A stretch of DNA of 64,000 bases from Porphyromonadaceae bacterium UBA2751 (GTDB lineage Bacteria > Bacteroidota > Bacteroidia > Bacteroidales > Muribaculaceae), in contig DEJJ01000033.1 in assembly GCA_002353285.1 (NCBI GenBank), positions 41,269 to 105,268 of the forward strand, given 5' to 3'. How positions within the stretch are numbered: the first letter of the stretch is position 1; every line of letters starts with the position of its first letter. The position numbers and the translations under genes were made by a program. Shown in pieces: positions 33,591-42,810 of the stretch. The notes under the pieces are model-generated. The model searched no databases. It saw nothing but the letters and a program-made list of their open reading frames with translations, and was not told the DNA's origin.

Positions 33591-34763
33591 TTAAGATTGC
33601 AAGTCGTTGCTGTCTTTAGTTTTGCGAGCTTTACGCAGAACTTTTTTAATATCACTGGCGATAGTTTTCTTGTCCACCTCTCCATAGATTTGCGTTGTGG
33701 AGAGTTTCTGATGTCCGAGCATTTTCTGCACCGATGTTATAGGCACTCCCATCTGTAGCATGAGCGTGGCGAAGGTGTGCCGTGAAGTGTGGAAAGTGAA
33801 ATTGCCTTCAATCTTTGCAAGTCTAAACACATCTTTGAGGTGCTTGTTGACAGTGGCGTTAGCACCGAGTTTACGAGTAAGCTTCTCTATGTTGCCATAT
33901 CTGTCGATGATGTCGATTGCCTTTCCGTCGAACACCTCGCTGGCAGGTATTTCCACTTTGTAGTTAGTCTTAACCATCTTCTTTGTGATCCAGCCGCCAG
34001 CGATATTCTCACTCTTAAGAGTTATTAGGTCACTAAACCTTAGACCAGTGTAGCAGCAGAACAGGAAAGCGTCACGGACGACGGCGACCTTACCGTGCAG
34101 CACCAGGTTCTCAATCTTGTTGAGCTGCCTATTTGTGACAAAACCCTTCTTGTTAATCATGGGTGGTATCTTAAACAAGTCGAAAGGGTTCTTTGCGATG
34201 ATGTCTCGTTTGTGTGCTTCGTTGAGGATTGCCTTGACTTGTCGCAGACGTCCCACCCGAGTATTGTGTGCTATTCCACTGAGGTGCATCCATCGGTCGT
34301 AACGAGAAATGAAATCATAGTCGATGTCGGAGAGCAGCACTGCATGTCGGAACTTCTCGATGTTGTTGAATAGCGTCTCATATCCAGCCCGAGTGCGAGC
34401 CTTGCGTTCGGAAGTAGTGACGATAGAACGAGCGAAGTCAATGAACGTGGCCGAGGGAGCCGCCGACTCCTTTATAGCACTGCGCATCATGGCGAGAGAT
34501 GGGTATATGCCACGTTTAAGGTAGTCAATCTCCATGCGTTCAAGCCGAGACTTGAAGTCGTTGATAACGAAATTATATTCATCGGCCATAGGATGAGCGA
34601 CAACCATTCCACTCAGCCACTGGTGTGGCTCGAGATGTATGTGAGTAGTGAAATAGATGCGAGAGCTGTGTTGCAGCATCTCGATTTGGACAAGAGCCTT
34701 GCCGTGACGGTCAAGACGGTGGGCACGGTTGAAGACTGCACGGTATTGAATTTTGGTGTACAT
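33591..34763 (-). CDS. Second tyrosine recombinase, candidate fibre invertase
   Basis: 390 residues with all canonical blocks: N-terminal arm domain, SAM-like domain with TRAGYETLFNNIEKF and NTRVGRLRQVKAILNEA, catalytic Arg in CYTGLRFSDLI, HTSRHTFATLM (HxxR), LGHQKLSTTQIYG with the Tyr nucleophile. It is inserted backwards between the fibre genes and the lysis cassette, far from the att sites, and the phage has its own integrase at attL. This position fits a site-specific recombinase that switches fibre sequences, as known for Bacteroides phages. Alternatives are the integrase of a decayed nested element or a cargo gene. Its upstream DNA shares TTTATTTCTTAATAC with two other phage leaders. 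Confidence 0.85.
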   Translation of the reverse strand: MYTKIQYRAVFNRAHRLDRHGKALVQIEMLQHSSRIYFTTHIHLEPHQWLSGMVVAHPMADEYNFVINDFKSRLERMEIDYLKRGIYPSLAMMRSAIKESAAPSATFIDFARSIVTTSERKARTRAGYETLFNNIEKFRHAVLLSDIDYDFISRYDRWMHLSGIAHNTRVGRLRQVKAILNEAHKRDIIAKNPFDLFKIPPMINKKGFVTNRQLNKIENLVLHGKVAVVRDAFLFCCYTGLRFSDLITLKSENIAGGWITKKMVKTNYKVEIPASEVFDGKAIDIIDRYGNIEKLTRKLGANATVNKHLKDVFRLAKIEGNFTFHTSRHTFATLMLQMGVPITSVQKMLGHQKLSTTQIYGEVDKKTIASDIKKVLRKARKTKDSNDLQS

Positions 34764-34849
34764 GATGAAAATAGTTTTATGTATTAAGAAATAAAAAGGT
34801 GATGAGGATGTGGGTGGGTAACTTTGTGAGGATAAAAAAGTTTAGAGCT

Positions 34850-35140
34850 ATGAAAAAAGAGGCAAAAGATACACTAGCCGTTGTGTCGGCGTGCTTAATG
34901 CTGGTGTTTGGCATCACCTTGACGGCGATAGGCTTCGCCCTTGACCCGGTGGGCGAGATACATGACTCGGTGCTGTGGGTGCTGGGTCAGAGTTTGATAT
35001 ATGCAGGTAGTATTTTTGGCATTGCCTACTATGCTCGTGGCATAGTGGACCGCCGCATGGACGCCTGGGAGCGCAAGGCTATAGACAAGGTGAATGAGAC
35101 CTGCGAGTGTGAAGAACCCGAGAAAGAGGAGGAGCGATGA
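34850..35140 (+). CDS. Holin-like membrane protein
   Basis: 96 residues from the ATG at 34850. Two hydrophobic helices (about residues 8-30 LAVVSACLMLVFGITLTAIGF and 40-60 LWVLGQSLIYAGSIFGIAYYA) are followed by a charged C-terminal tail rich in Glu and Lys, the layout of class II holins. Its stop overlaps the endolysin start in ATGA (35137-35140), so the two are translationally coupled. Holins permeabilise the inner membrane at a set time to release or activate the endolysin. Confidence 0.75.
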   Translation: MKKEAKDTLAVVSACLMLVFGITLTAIGFALDPVGEIHDSVLWVLGQSLIYAGSIFGIAYYARGIVDRRMDAWERKAIDKVNETCECEEPEKEEER

Positions 35141-35946
35141 AGACATTGAAGAAAGGCAGCAAGGGCAAGGAGGTTGAGCTTTTGCAAAAGCTGTTGAAGA
35201 TTAGCGTTGACGGGGACTTTGGCCAGAAGACGCACGATGCTCTTGTGGCATGGCAGAATGCTCACGGCTTAGTGGCCGACGGCATCGTTGGCCCCAAGAC
35301 ATGGGCTGCGCTTGGTGTAAAAGAGGAAACCACCAATCCAAAGTGCGTTGACCCCTCGGTGGTATACGCGCCACTTGATTGCTGTGTGTCAAAATCACCA
35401 AATAGGAATATAAAGTTTCTTGCCATCCACTATACAGCAGGAGCAAGTTCTGCTCCAGGTAAAGCCGAGAATATGAAGGACAGCTGGGAGCTAAAAAGAC
35501 GAGCAAGTGCCGATTTTGGGGTGGACGATGCTAATATGGTCCAATTCAACCCAGACCTGAAGAATTACCACTGCTGGAGCGTTGGAGACGCGAAAAAGCC
35601 CGCTGGAGGCGGTGCTCAGCTATTCGGCAAAGCAATAAACCGCAACACCATCTCGATTGAGATGTGCTCCAACCTGACGAAAGGGTATAACCACAATGCA
35701 GTTAACCACGATGGGTGGTACTTTACGGAGGCTACCCTTGACAATGCCGTTAAGCTCGCCAAGATACTGATGAATAAGTTTAACATTCCCATTGAGCGAG
35801 TCGTTCGACATTATGATATATCAGGCAAGATATGCCCTGGTGTAGTTGGTTGGAACAACTATGTTCTTTTCGACAAGGACGACAAACGCATCGGCAAGCA
35901 GAATGACAGCTCAGCATGGTTGGCTTTTAAAGAACGCTTGAAATAA
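35137..35946 (+). CDS. Endolysin: N-terminal peptidoglycan-binding domain and N-acetylmuramoyl-L-alanine amidase
   Basis: 269 residues. Residues 1-62 form a PG_binding_1 domain (GSKGKEVELLQKLL, DGDFGQKTHDALVAWQ, DGIVGPKTWAAL). Residues about 85-260 are an Amidase_2 domain with zinc ligands in LAIHYTAG and VVRHYDISGKICPG. The enzyme cuts the bond between MurNAc and L-Ala of peptidoglycan. No signal peptide is visible, so it depends on the holin upstream. The spanin gene follows. Confidence 0.92.
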   Translation: MKTLKKGSKGKEVELLQKLLKISVDGDFGQKTHDALVAWQNAHGLVADGIVGPKTWAALGVKEETTNPKCVDPSVVYAPLDCCVSKSPNRNIKFLAIHYTAGASSAPGKAENMKDSWELKRRASADFGVDDANMVQFNPDLKNYHCWSVGDAKKPAGGGAQLFGKAINRNTISIEMCSNLTKGYNHNAVNHDGWYFTEATLDNAVKLAKILMNKFNIPIERVVRHYDISGKICPGVVGWNNYVLFDKDDKRIGKQNDSSAWLAFKERLK

Positions 35947-35981
35947 CACACGAGGCGATGCCTCGCAACACAAGACCTGAC

Positions 35982-36575
35982 ATGAGACGAAAGATATTGA
36001 AGGACATAGCAAAGGGGTGCGCCCCTATAGCAGCGGGATTCATTCTTGCCGCACTGCTGTGCCTGCTGCTCTCTCTCTACTCATGCAAGCCGCAGCAGAA
36101 AATCGTGGAAGTGGAAAGGCTGGTGCACGACACAACAACCATGGTGGATACTTTACTTGTCAAGGACATCGCGACTCTGCACGACTCAATCTACATCACG
36201 GAGACAGTGACTGAATACGTCAAGGACTCCACGCAAACCAACGTGGCGTTCAAGTACTACACGTTCGACAGCATAGGCAACATCTCTAGCCTTCTGGACT
36301 ACACATCAAACACACAGCGCGGCACAATGCTCCATGCGGCGACGCAGAGCGCGTCAACCAACGTGAGTGAACATGCAGCTGTCCATGAAGAGAAAGGCTC
36401 TCATAGCGAAAGCACAGGCCATTCAGAGGCATTGCAGTCGAAGGAGCAGGTAAAGACAGGGCTCACAGGGTGGCAGAAGTTCGTGATAGGGATGGGATAC
36501 ATATTCATCGTTGTCCTCGCCCTCGCCCTAATGTTTGGTGGCATGATAATCTATGGCAAAATTAAAAGACGATAA
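35982..36575 (+). CDS. Putative unimolecular spanin (lipoprotein with C-terminal membrane helix)
   Basis: 197 residues from the ATG at 35982 (MRRKILKD...); a start at 35958 falls inside a stem-loop repeat. The N-terminal hydrophobic segment ends in a lipobox-like LYSC (Cys35). A long charged periplasmic region with predicted coiled coil and a Ser/His-rich stretch follows. The C-terminus has one strong membrane helix (KFVIGMGYIFIVVLALALMF) and a basic end. A lipid anchor at one end and a membrane helix at the other is the hallmark of u-spanins such as T1 gp11, which fuse inner and outer membranes in the last lysis step. Location right after the endolysin supports this. Confidence 0.75.
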   Translation: MRRKILKDIAKGCAPIAAGFILAALLCLLLSLYSCKPQQKIVEVERLVHDTTTMVDTLLVKDIATLHDSIYITETVTEYVKDSTQTNVAFKYYTFDSIGNISSLLDYTSNTQRGTMLHAATQSASTNVSEHAAVHEEKGSHSESTGHSEALQSKEQVKTGLTGWQKFVIGMGYIFIVVLALALMFGGMIIYGKIKRR

Positions 36576-36576
36576 T

Positions 36577-37047
36577 ATGCAAGACGTTAATATAATGATA
36601 AACAAGAACCAAGTGATGCACGAGGTTGCCAAGGCTACCAGCTACACCGGTGCCAAGATGATGGCTGATGACCCTGGAGCCTACGACCGCATCTTCGTTA
36701 GCGACGAGGAGCGCGAGATGCTTGAGCGCTACTGGGTGGAGGCCTGCAGCCTCGTCACCAGCACGCTGCGAGAGTGGGTGAAGGAAGTTGACCCCCAGCC
36801 CATCCATCATGGTGTGGACATCACCACCGATTATGAGGTGACGTTGAGCTTGGCTGATGCCTGGCCCACCGCATTACAGGATAGCGTGCAGTCATCGCTG
36901 CTGAGTTTTGTGGTCGCCACCATATTGAGCAAGTGGTACCGCTTGACCAACAAGGGCGAGACCGAAGTCTATGCTACAGAGGCGGCAGCGCACCTGACCG
37001 ACGTGGAACTGAAATTATTTCAACGTAAAAGACCCACTAGGCCATAG
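36577..37047 (+). CDS. Putative connector (neck) protein 1
   Basis: 156 residues from the ATG at 36577, two bases after the spanin stop; an ATG at 36553 would overlap the spanin. Helical, with EREMLERYWVEACSLVTSTLREWVKEV, like head-tail connector proteins. A second protein of similar size and organisation follows, then the portal. Order connector-connector-portal suggests neck assembly, but no direct motif proves it. Confidence 0.55.
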   Translation: MQDVNIMINKNQVMHEVAKATSYTGAKMMADDPGAYDRIFVSDEEREMLERYWVEACSLVTSTLREWVKEVDPQPIHHGVDITTDYEVTLSLADAWPTALQDSVQSSLLSFVVATILSKWYRLTNKGETEVYATEAAAHLTDVELKLFQRKRPTRP

Positions 37048-37077
37048 TGAGTTATCAGTTATGAGTTATCAGTTATG
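37048..37077 (+). repeat. AGTTATCAGTTATG intergenic repeat
   Basis: Two tandem units of GAGTTATCAGTTAT fill the gap between the two connector genes; the start codon of the next gene overlaps the end. Similar simple units occur widely between Bacteroidales genes. Confidence 0.7.
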
Positions 37078-37596
37078 ATTAAGAAGAGGACAAAGACGGT
37101 GACGCTGACATTCCTTAGGGAGCAGCTGCTATATGACATCAAGAATCTTGCCTATGTAGAGGGTGATGTGCTGAGCGACGAGGCACAGCACTCCAAGCAT
37201 CAGGTGCAGGACATAGGCGAGGAGGGCAACGTGGACCGCGTGACCAGGATGCTCGACCTTGCGCTGGCGCATTGCGTAGAGGCGTTGTACCCATTCAGCA
37301 AGGTTGATGTGGAGAGCGGTGTCGTGCTTGACGACACCCTGACAGAGACCCCGACCTATACAGTGGAGCTGCTGGTTCCCGATGACTTCTCGGACACCAC
37401 TGCAAAATACCTGGAGCAGTTGATCCACAATCTGCTGGTGTACCTGGTCCTTGCCGACTGGATGAGCATAGCGAATGTGGCGAACCCCAAGAGCGCCGCC
37501 AACTGGGCCGCCAAGGCACAAGACTTGGAGGACGAGATAAAAAGCAAGCTCAATGCCAGGACTGGCAGGGTGAGGAAATTCCAGAGCCCGTTTTAG
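37075..37596 (+). CDS. Putative connector (neck) protein 2
   Basis: 173 residues. Mostly helical with LREQLLYDIKNLAYVEGD, RMLDLALAHCVEALYPF and LLVYLVLADWMSIANV. Resembles the previous protein in size, helix pattern and position, and could form a second ring at the portal vertex. No catalytic motif. Function inferred from neighbours only. Confidence 0.55.
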   Translation: MIKKRTKTVTLTFLREQLLYDIKNLAYVEGDVLSDEAQHSKHQVQDIGEEGNVDRVTRMLDLALAHCVEALYPFSKVDVESGVVLDDTLTETPTYTVELLVPDDFSDTTAKYLEQLIHNLLVYLVLADWMSIANVANPKSAANWAAKAQDLEDEIKSKLNARTGRVRKFQSPF

Positions 37597-37628
37597 TAAT
37601 TCATAATGCACAATCAATCATACTCCCC

Positions 37629-37651
37629 CCGGCCCCCTCTATCTTAGAGGG
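37629..37651 (+). repeat. GC-rich hairpin repeat (CCCCCTCTA/TAGAGGGGG)
   Basis: A perfect 9-bp stem around TCT between the connector genes and the portal. Of a type common between Bacteroidales genes. It could end transcription weakly, or protect the portal mRNA end. Confidence 0.7.
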
Positions 37652-37679
37652 GGGTGTGAGGGAAGAACAAAGATAAGTT

Positions 37680-39632
37680 ATGATAAAGACCAACAGGATA
37701 TACAGCAAGCGCAGAGTCACCAGCCGAGACGAGCGGCAGGAGATGGACACTGTGGCATGGAGCAAGCAGTTTGAGGGTCGCCGTGCCTTTGACGTGCTGC
37801 TTGAGGCCCAGCGTTGCTGGGACGGCATGGGGAGGTTTCGCAAAGAGCGCGAGCGCATGTGGCGTTACCTCAAAGGCGACCAGTGGGGCGACTATGTGAC
37901 CGTGGAGGGCGAGACCATGACCGAGGAGGAGTACATCAAAAAGCAGGGCAACGTGCCATTGAAGAACAACCTGATGCGTCGCCTGGTGCGCAACGTGCTA
38001 GGCGTGTATCGCGACCAGAACAAAGAGCCGACCTGCGTAGCGAGAGACCGTGACGAGCAGGTGTATGGCGAGACCTTCTCGACCCTGCTGCAGTACAACG
38101 GCCAGCTCAACAGCATCCACGAGCTTCATGCCCGCGGCATGGAAGAGTTTCTTGCCAGCGGAGCGGTGGTGCACCGCAAGTGGTACGGCTGGAACCGCGA
38201 CAACACCAAACTCGACTGCTGGACCAGCAATGTGCTGCTTAACACCTTCTTCATTGACTCCAGTATGCGTGACGTTCGTGGCTGGGATGTGTGCATGCTC
38301 GGTGAGGTGCATGACATTGACTTTGGCACCCTCGTCGCCCGCTATGCCAAGAGCCCAGGCGACTACCGCAAGCTGCGTGACATCTACCACAATGCCCATA
38401 ACAAGAACTTCCTGATGCGCTACTGCGAGGACTTCGGCAAGCGCAGGCTGGAGAACTATGACTTCCTGTTCACCAGCGACCCGACCAGATGCAGAGTGAT
38501 AGAGGTGTGGCGCAGAGAGAACAAGCCCAGGTATCGCTGCCACGACTACAACAGCGGCGAGCTATACAAGATTGAGATACAAGACAAGGCCGAGCTTGTG
38601 GATGCCGTCAATGCCGAGCGCATGGCCCGTGGCGTTGCGGCAGGTATGGCCGAGGACGACATTCCGTTGATAGAAGCCGAGTGGTGCATCGACTCATACT
38701 GGTATTATTACCACCTTACACCCTTTGGCGATATCCTGGAGGAGGGCGAGACCCCCTACAACCACAAGAGCCACCCCTACGTGTTCAAGTTCTACCCCTT
38801 TGTTGACGGCGAGGTGTTCTCGTATGTGAGCGACTTCCTCGACCAGCAACGATACACCAACAGATTGATCACACTCTATGACTGGATAATGCGTGCCAGC
38901 AGCAAGGGCGTGCTCTTAGTGCCAGAGGAAGCCATCGGCACGATGGACATTGAGGAGATTGCCGACGAGTGGAGCAGGTTTAACGGCGTTATCGCCATCA
39001 AGACCAAGAATGGCGTGCCCATGCCCCAGCAGATTGCCAACAACGCCGTGAACATAGGCATTGCCGAGCTGCTAAACATCCAGCTCAAATTCTTTGAGGA
39101 CATCAGCGGTGTGCATGGAGCTTTGCAGGGCAAGCCAGGAAACAGTGGCACGAGTGGCACGCTGTATGCGCAGCAGACCCACAACGCTACGACATCGTTG
39201 CTTGACCTGCTTGAGACCTACAGCACCTTTGTCGTTGACAGTGCTTACAAAGACTTGAAGAACATCCAGCAGTACTACGACGAGAAGACCATCTACAACA
39301 TCACTGGCAAGCGTGGCCTGATAGGTTACCAGGATGTGGAGTGCGACATCGCCATCACCGAGAGCACCACCACGCCAGCCTATAGGCAGTTCACCAACGA
39401 CTACCTGATGAAGTTCTGGGAGGCAGGCCAGTTGACCTTGATTCAGCTGCTTGAGCATGGCGACTTCCCCTTTGCTGATGCTTTAATCCAAGACCTGCAG
39501 AGCCAGCAGCAGCAGTTGCAGCAAGGCCAGGTGCCACAAGGCATCTCGCCCGAGCTCTTGCAGCAGGTGCAGCAAGGAGCTAACCAGGAAGCTGTGAACC
39601 GAGGCTACCAGATGATTAGAGGGAATGGGTAA
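37680..39632 (+). CDS. Portal protein
   Basis: 650 residues, the usual size for podovirus portals. N-terminal part RERERMWRYLKGDQWGDYV and NNLMRRLVRNVLGVYRDQ are typical of this family; the middle carries a long clip/wing region and NKSHPYVFKFYPFVDGEVFS-like portal sequence. The C-terminus is a Gln-rich barrel-like helix (DLQSQQQQLQQGQVPQG). The portal forms the ring at one capsid vertex through which TerL packages DNA. Unusually, it is far from terL (about 14 kb) with the lysis genes between. Confidence 0.88.
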   Translation: MIKTNRIYSKRRVTSRDERQEMDTVAWSKQFEGRRAFDVLLEAQRCWDGMGRFRKERERMWRYLKGDQWGDYVTVEGETMTEEEYIKKQGNVPLKNNLMRRLVRNVLGVYRDQNKEPTCVARDRDEQVYGETFSTLLQYNGQLNSIHELHARGMEEFLASGAVVHRKWYGWNRDNTKLDCWTSNVLLNTFFIDSSMRDVRGWDVCMLGEVHDIDFGTLVARYAKSPGDYRKLRDIYHNAHNKNFLMRYCEDFGKRRLENYDFLFTSDPTRCRVIEVWRRENKPRYRCHDYNSGELYKIEIQDKAELVDAVNAERMARGVAAGMAEDDIPLIEAEWCIDSYWYYYHLTPFGDILEEGETPYNHKSHPYVFKFYPFVDGEVFSYVSDFLDQQRYTNRLITLYDWIMRASSKGVLLVPEEAIGTMDIEEIADEWSRFNGVIAIKTKNGVPMPQQIANNAVNIGIAELLNIQLKFFEDISGVHGALQGKPGNSGTSGTLYAQQTHNATTSLLDLLETYSTFVVDSAYKDLKNIQQYYDEKTIYNITGKRGLIGYQDVECDIAITESTTTPAYRQFTNDYLMKFWEAGQLTLIQLLEHGDFPFADALIQDLQSQQQQLQQGQVPQGISPELLQQVQQGANQEAVNRGYQMIRGNG

Positions 39633-39759
39633 TGCACAATGCATAATGCATAATGGTGCAAGGCGGCGCCTTGCAATACATGACGACATAGCGCATGTAG
39701 TGCGCACTGATAATGTAGTATTCTCATATTTTAATAATTTAGTGGTTAATTAATAAGTT

Positions 39760-39791
39760 GAGCCAGGCGGTCTTCACAGATAGCCTGGCTC
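39760..39791. terminator. Stem-loop between convergent portal and nozzle genes
   Basis: GAGCCAGGC pairs perfectly with GCCTGGCTC over a 14-base loop in the 217-base gap between convergent operons; A/T-rich sequence lies on both sides. It could end transcription from both directions. The gap also has stem-loop repeat copy 39659-39690 and GCGCATGTAGTGCGC. Confidence 0.55.
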
Positions 39792-39849
39792 GTGAAATTT
39801 ATAAGAAATGGATAATAAAAAATAAAACGTATAGTGAGATTATTTCTTG

Positions 39850-42768
39850 CTATCGTGGTCGGTTGGTGTAGCGCAGGTTGTACTGGATGGTGCAGCCGTA
39901 GACGCTCTCGTCGGGACGGAAGTCGACCAGCAGGACAATGCGGAAGAACTTGTAGGGCGTGCCACGGAAGCCTCGCAGGTAGTGGTCGGTAGAAGAATAT
40001 ACCAGGCGCCAGTGGAACAAGTCGCGCGAGCCGTAGAGGATGGTGCGAATGGGCTTGACCGTGCGTGACGTGTCGAGGTGGTTGAAGTAGCCTCGCTGTA
40101 TCACCGTGTCCCATGTCTTGAGGATGTCGGGCTCCAGCTTGATGGGGCGGGTAATGATAATGCCCTTGACACCAGTGGTGACGTTGCCATCCTTAGAGAG
40201 GTCGACGAGCATGCCGTCGTCGGTTACCGCCAGTGCCTCGGGATAGGAGTTGACGCCATAGTCGATGCTGGTGGGCATAGTGCTCCACTTGTGATCCTTG
40301 AGCGAGTAAACATAGGCATAGTTACTGCCGCTGTTGTAGACGATGATGCGCTGGTGGGTGTAGTCGTAGATCATGCGGCAGCCATCGAGGAACTGTGAGA
40401 ATGGCAGCAGCTCAGGCACCGACAGTTGATCAGAGGCGAGCAGTTGCTGCAGACCTGGCAAGCCAGAAAGCGATGCTGGCGAGTCGGTGTTGATGTCGTC
40501 GCTGATGCACTGGCATGTGGAGCCCGAGAGCAGCATGATGCCGCGGTCGGAGGTGAAGAGCACCGCATCGTCGAGCTGTGTGATGGATTCGGGATTGCTG
40601 CACACGTCGCGGGTGATGGGTTGGCGCGCTATGTAGCTGCCGGTGCTTGAAGTCTCGAGAGCCCACACCCCCTCGGTGGTGAAGCAGTAGAGCGGGAACT
40701 GTCCGAACTGACCTTCGGAGAGCGGCTTGGCTGCTGTGCAGATGCCCAAGATAGTTCCCGTGCCGACTGTGTTGATGCCAGTTGGCTCGAAGACGAATGG
40801 GTCGTTCACGACAGAAGTGTATACCTTGTTATCCTGGCGGAATGCCCCACCAGTAGGCGCGGGGGGTCTGCCGCTCATGGCAGCAGGTGTGGCATTCTGC
40901 TTGGCTATGTCGCCGAGCCAGTAGGCACCGTTGAGCAGGTCGTGTGGAGTGAGCTTCAGCTCATAGGTCTGCCCCATGAACTTGACGTAGGCAAACTTCG
41001 CGTTAGCATCGGGGTAGTACAGCCAGTGGGGGAAGTTGGGGTTGGCCGAGTCCCTCTCGCTCTGCACCACAAGAGTCTGCATCTCGTTCTTGACAGAGAC
41101 CGCCACCTGCCATGCGACGCCACCAATGGCGCTTGCCTGTGCAAACTGGATTGATGGAGTGAGAGGCTCGTGCGGTGTGCGCTCCACGCCAGAATAGTTG
41201 ACGCGGCCGTTGAAGGTGTAGATCATCGATGCCTTGAGGTGGTCGTGGCTGTGGTAGTCGTCGGTCATAGTCTTGCGCCCGAGCAGTCCGGCGAGGGTGC
41301 CGTCCTCCATGTCGAGAGAAGCCTCGGTGCAAGTCGCCAGCTCGTCGAGTGAGAATTCCTTGATGATGTGGAAATTGGCGGCACTGGTCAGGCTCTTGTT
41401 AACGTCAGCCGCTTTGCGCAGTGGTATTGTGGCGATGTAGCTAGGGTAGTTGTAGGTTGTGTTGTAGCGGTTGAAATAATCACCGAAACCGTCATTGCGA
41501 GTGGCTGTGTCAAAGCTCTGGAATATCTGCTTCAACGGCTTCACACCACCCCATACAGGCGAAGAGACATCCTTGTCGCCCAGCTTCATCACCTTGCTTA
41601 CGGTGTAGTAAGGCTCCCAGTCGTTGGCACCATCCATGTTGGTCCACCCCAGCACCTCACCTGCCTGGTCGTAGGTATAGACCGGTGCCGACACACCGAT
41701 GTCGACCGACAGTATGAGGTCTTTCCACTTTGCGAGATTGGGAGGGATAGACGTTATGCTGTAGACCAATTCAGAGAGACACCCGTAGATGCGGCCTCGC
41801 ATCTTGGTCTCGACAAAGAGCCCTTCATTGTCATTGAGGCAGATGCCGCGGTTGCCGTCGATGCCGAAGATAGGGCCACGGCTGTTAGGTATCATCAACA
41901 CGGGGTAGGAGTGCATGATGTATGAGCCATCATAGAGACGGTAGGCATAGCGCACAAAGAACGGGAGCACGAACCTGTTTTGGTTGGTGCCCTTCTCATT
42001 GACGAAGAGGTTGAGGTTGGCGAACACCCCCTGTGACATCAGGTTGCGTAGGCTGGAGAGGCTGCTCTTCTCGTCATCGGTAAAACCTTCCATTCCCTCG
42101 ATTGAGAGGTTTGCATAGCGAGTGGCGAACACCTGCTGTTTAGAGTCGCCAGCCGCCATTATGGGAAGCGGCTTGGCCCAGGCGCTTAGGTTGGTGTCGT
42201 CGTTGCCAAGTGGTGGAACTATTGGCTCCTTGATGTTGCCGAAATCCATGATTGTGCCACGGTAGCCACTCTGATTGGTGTCGTTCACGTTCTTGGTGTC
42301 GGGCCACACGGCGAAGTCGGAGTGCAGCCCGAAGGTGATGTTGAGCATGGGAGGTTTCTGGCCCAGTGCCTCATAGCGTGGCTGTGTGCCTTCAGTAGTC
42401 CACAGGAAGTAGTTCAATCCGCTGTCATCATTGACGATGAGCGTATTGCCTATGCTCTCCACAATGGGGGTGCCTGTGATGGTGCCCCCCACTATCTCGT
42501 GGCGCTGAGGGTCGATGACACCATCCTGCTTGCAGACCCAGTAGAGCTTGCCATCGTTAAGGATGATGTAGTGGGTGTGTCCTGGTATCTTGTGAATCCA
42601 TAGGATGCTCTCGCCAGGGTCGAGGTTGAAAAGTTCTTCGGGTGGGAGGATGGGGTGCAGCGCGCCGTCCTCGGGGACGAGGTTGTAGGCACCTGCGAGG
42701 TCTCCGTCGGGGCACTCGTAGTCGCTGGGCGTGGCGGTGTAGCCGTTGTATTTGATGTCTTTAATCAT
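39850..42768 (-). CDS. Tail nozzle/tubular protein B-like beta-propeller protein
   Basis: 972 residues, beginning MIKDIKYNGYTATPSDYECPDGDLAGAYN. Beta-rich throughout, with repeated propeller-like blades: INDGK-type turns (LNDGKLYWVCK), TLIVNDDSGLNYFLW, and TSDRGIMLLSGS near residue 750, a motif shared with podovirus tail nozzle and stabilisation proteins (T7 gp12, P22 gp10 types). The size suits a nozzle subunit. It is transcribed opposite to the portal. The family assignment is by sequence style and genome context. Confidence 0.7.
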   Translation of the reverse strand: MIKDIKYNGYTATPSDYECPDGDLAGAYNLVPEDGALHPILPPEELFNLDPGESILWIHKIPGHTHYIILNDGKLYWVCKQDGVIDPQRHEIVGGTITGTPIVESIGNTLIVNDDSGLNYFLWTTEGTQPRYEALGQKPPMLNITFGLHSDFAVWPDTKNVNDTNQSGYRGTIMDFGNIKEPIVPPLGNDDTNLSAWAKPLPIMAAGDSKQQVFATRYANLSIEGMEGFTDDEKSSLSSLRNLMSQGVFANLNLFVNEKGTNQNRFVLPFFVRYAYRLYDGSYIMHSYPVLMIPNSRGPIFGIDGNRGICLNDNEGLFVETKMRGRIYGCLSELVYSITSIPPNLAKWKDLILSVDIGVSAPVYTYDQAGEVLGWTNMDGANDWEPYYTVSKVMKLGDKDVSSPVWGGVKPLKQIFQSFDTATRNDGFGDYFNRYNTTYNYPSYIATIPLRKAADVNKSLTSAANFHIIKEFSLDELATCTEASLDMEDGTLAGLLGRKTMTDDYHSHDHLKASMIYTFNGRVNYSGVERTPHEPLTPSIQFAQASAIGGVAWQVAVSVKNEMQTLVVQSERDSANPNFPHWLYYPDANAKFAYVKFMGQTYELKLTPHDLLNGAYWLGDIAKQNATPAAMSGRPPAPTGGAFRQDNKVYTSVVNDPFVFEPTGINTVGTGTILGICTAAKPLSEGQFGQFPLYCFTTEGVWALETSSTGSYIARQPITRDVCSNPESITQLDDAVLFTSDRGIMLLSGSTCQCISDDINTDSPASLSGLPGLQQLLASDQLSVPELLPFSQFLDGCRMIYDYTHQRIIVYNSGSNYAYVYSLKDHKWSTMPTSIDYGVNSYPEALAVTDDGMLVDLSKDGNVTTGVKGIIITRPIKLEPDILKTWDTVIQRGYFNHLDTSRTVKPIRTILYGSRDLFHWRLVYSSTDHYLRGFRGTPYKFFRIVLLVDFRPDESVYGCTIQYNLRYTNRPR

Positions 42769-42810
42769 ATTTTAGAATGCATAATTCATAATGCATAATG
42801 CACAATGAGA

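Larger units (their letters stand above)
21257..42806. repeat. AATGCATAATGCACAATT simple intergenic repeats
   Basis: Runs of TAATGCATAATGCACAA-type units at about 21257-21285, 21741-21775, 24779-24810, 25708-25740, 28505-28565, 37597-37615, 39629-39655 and 42773-42806. They follow stop codons or precede starts and are typical of Bacteroidales genomes. Confidence 0.8.

Noticed and set aside
33591..34763. Second recombinase as evidence for two tandem prophages
   Set aside because: Only one att pair is found and the genes on both sides form one complete virion gene set.
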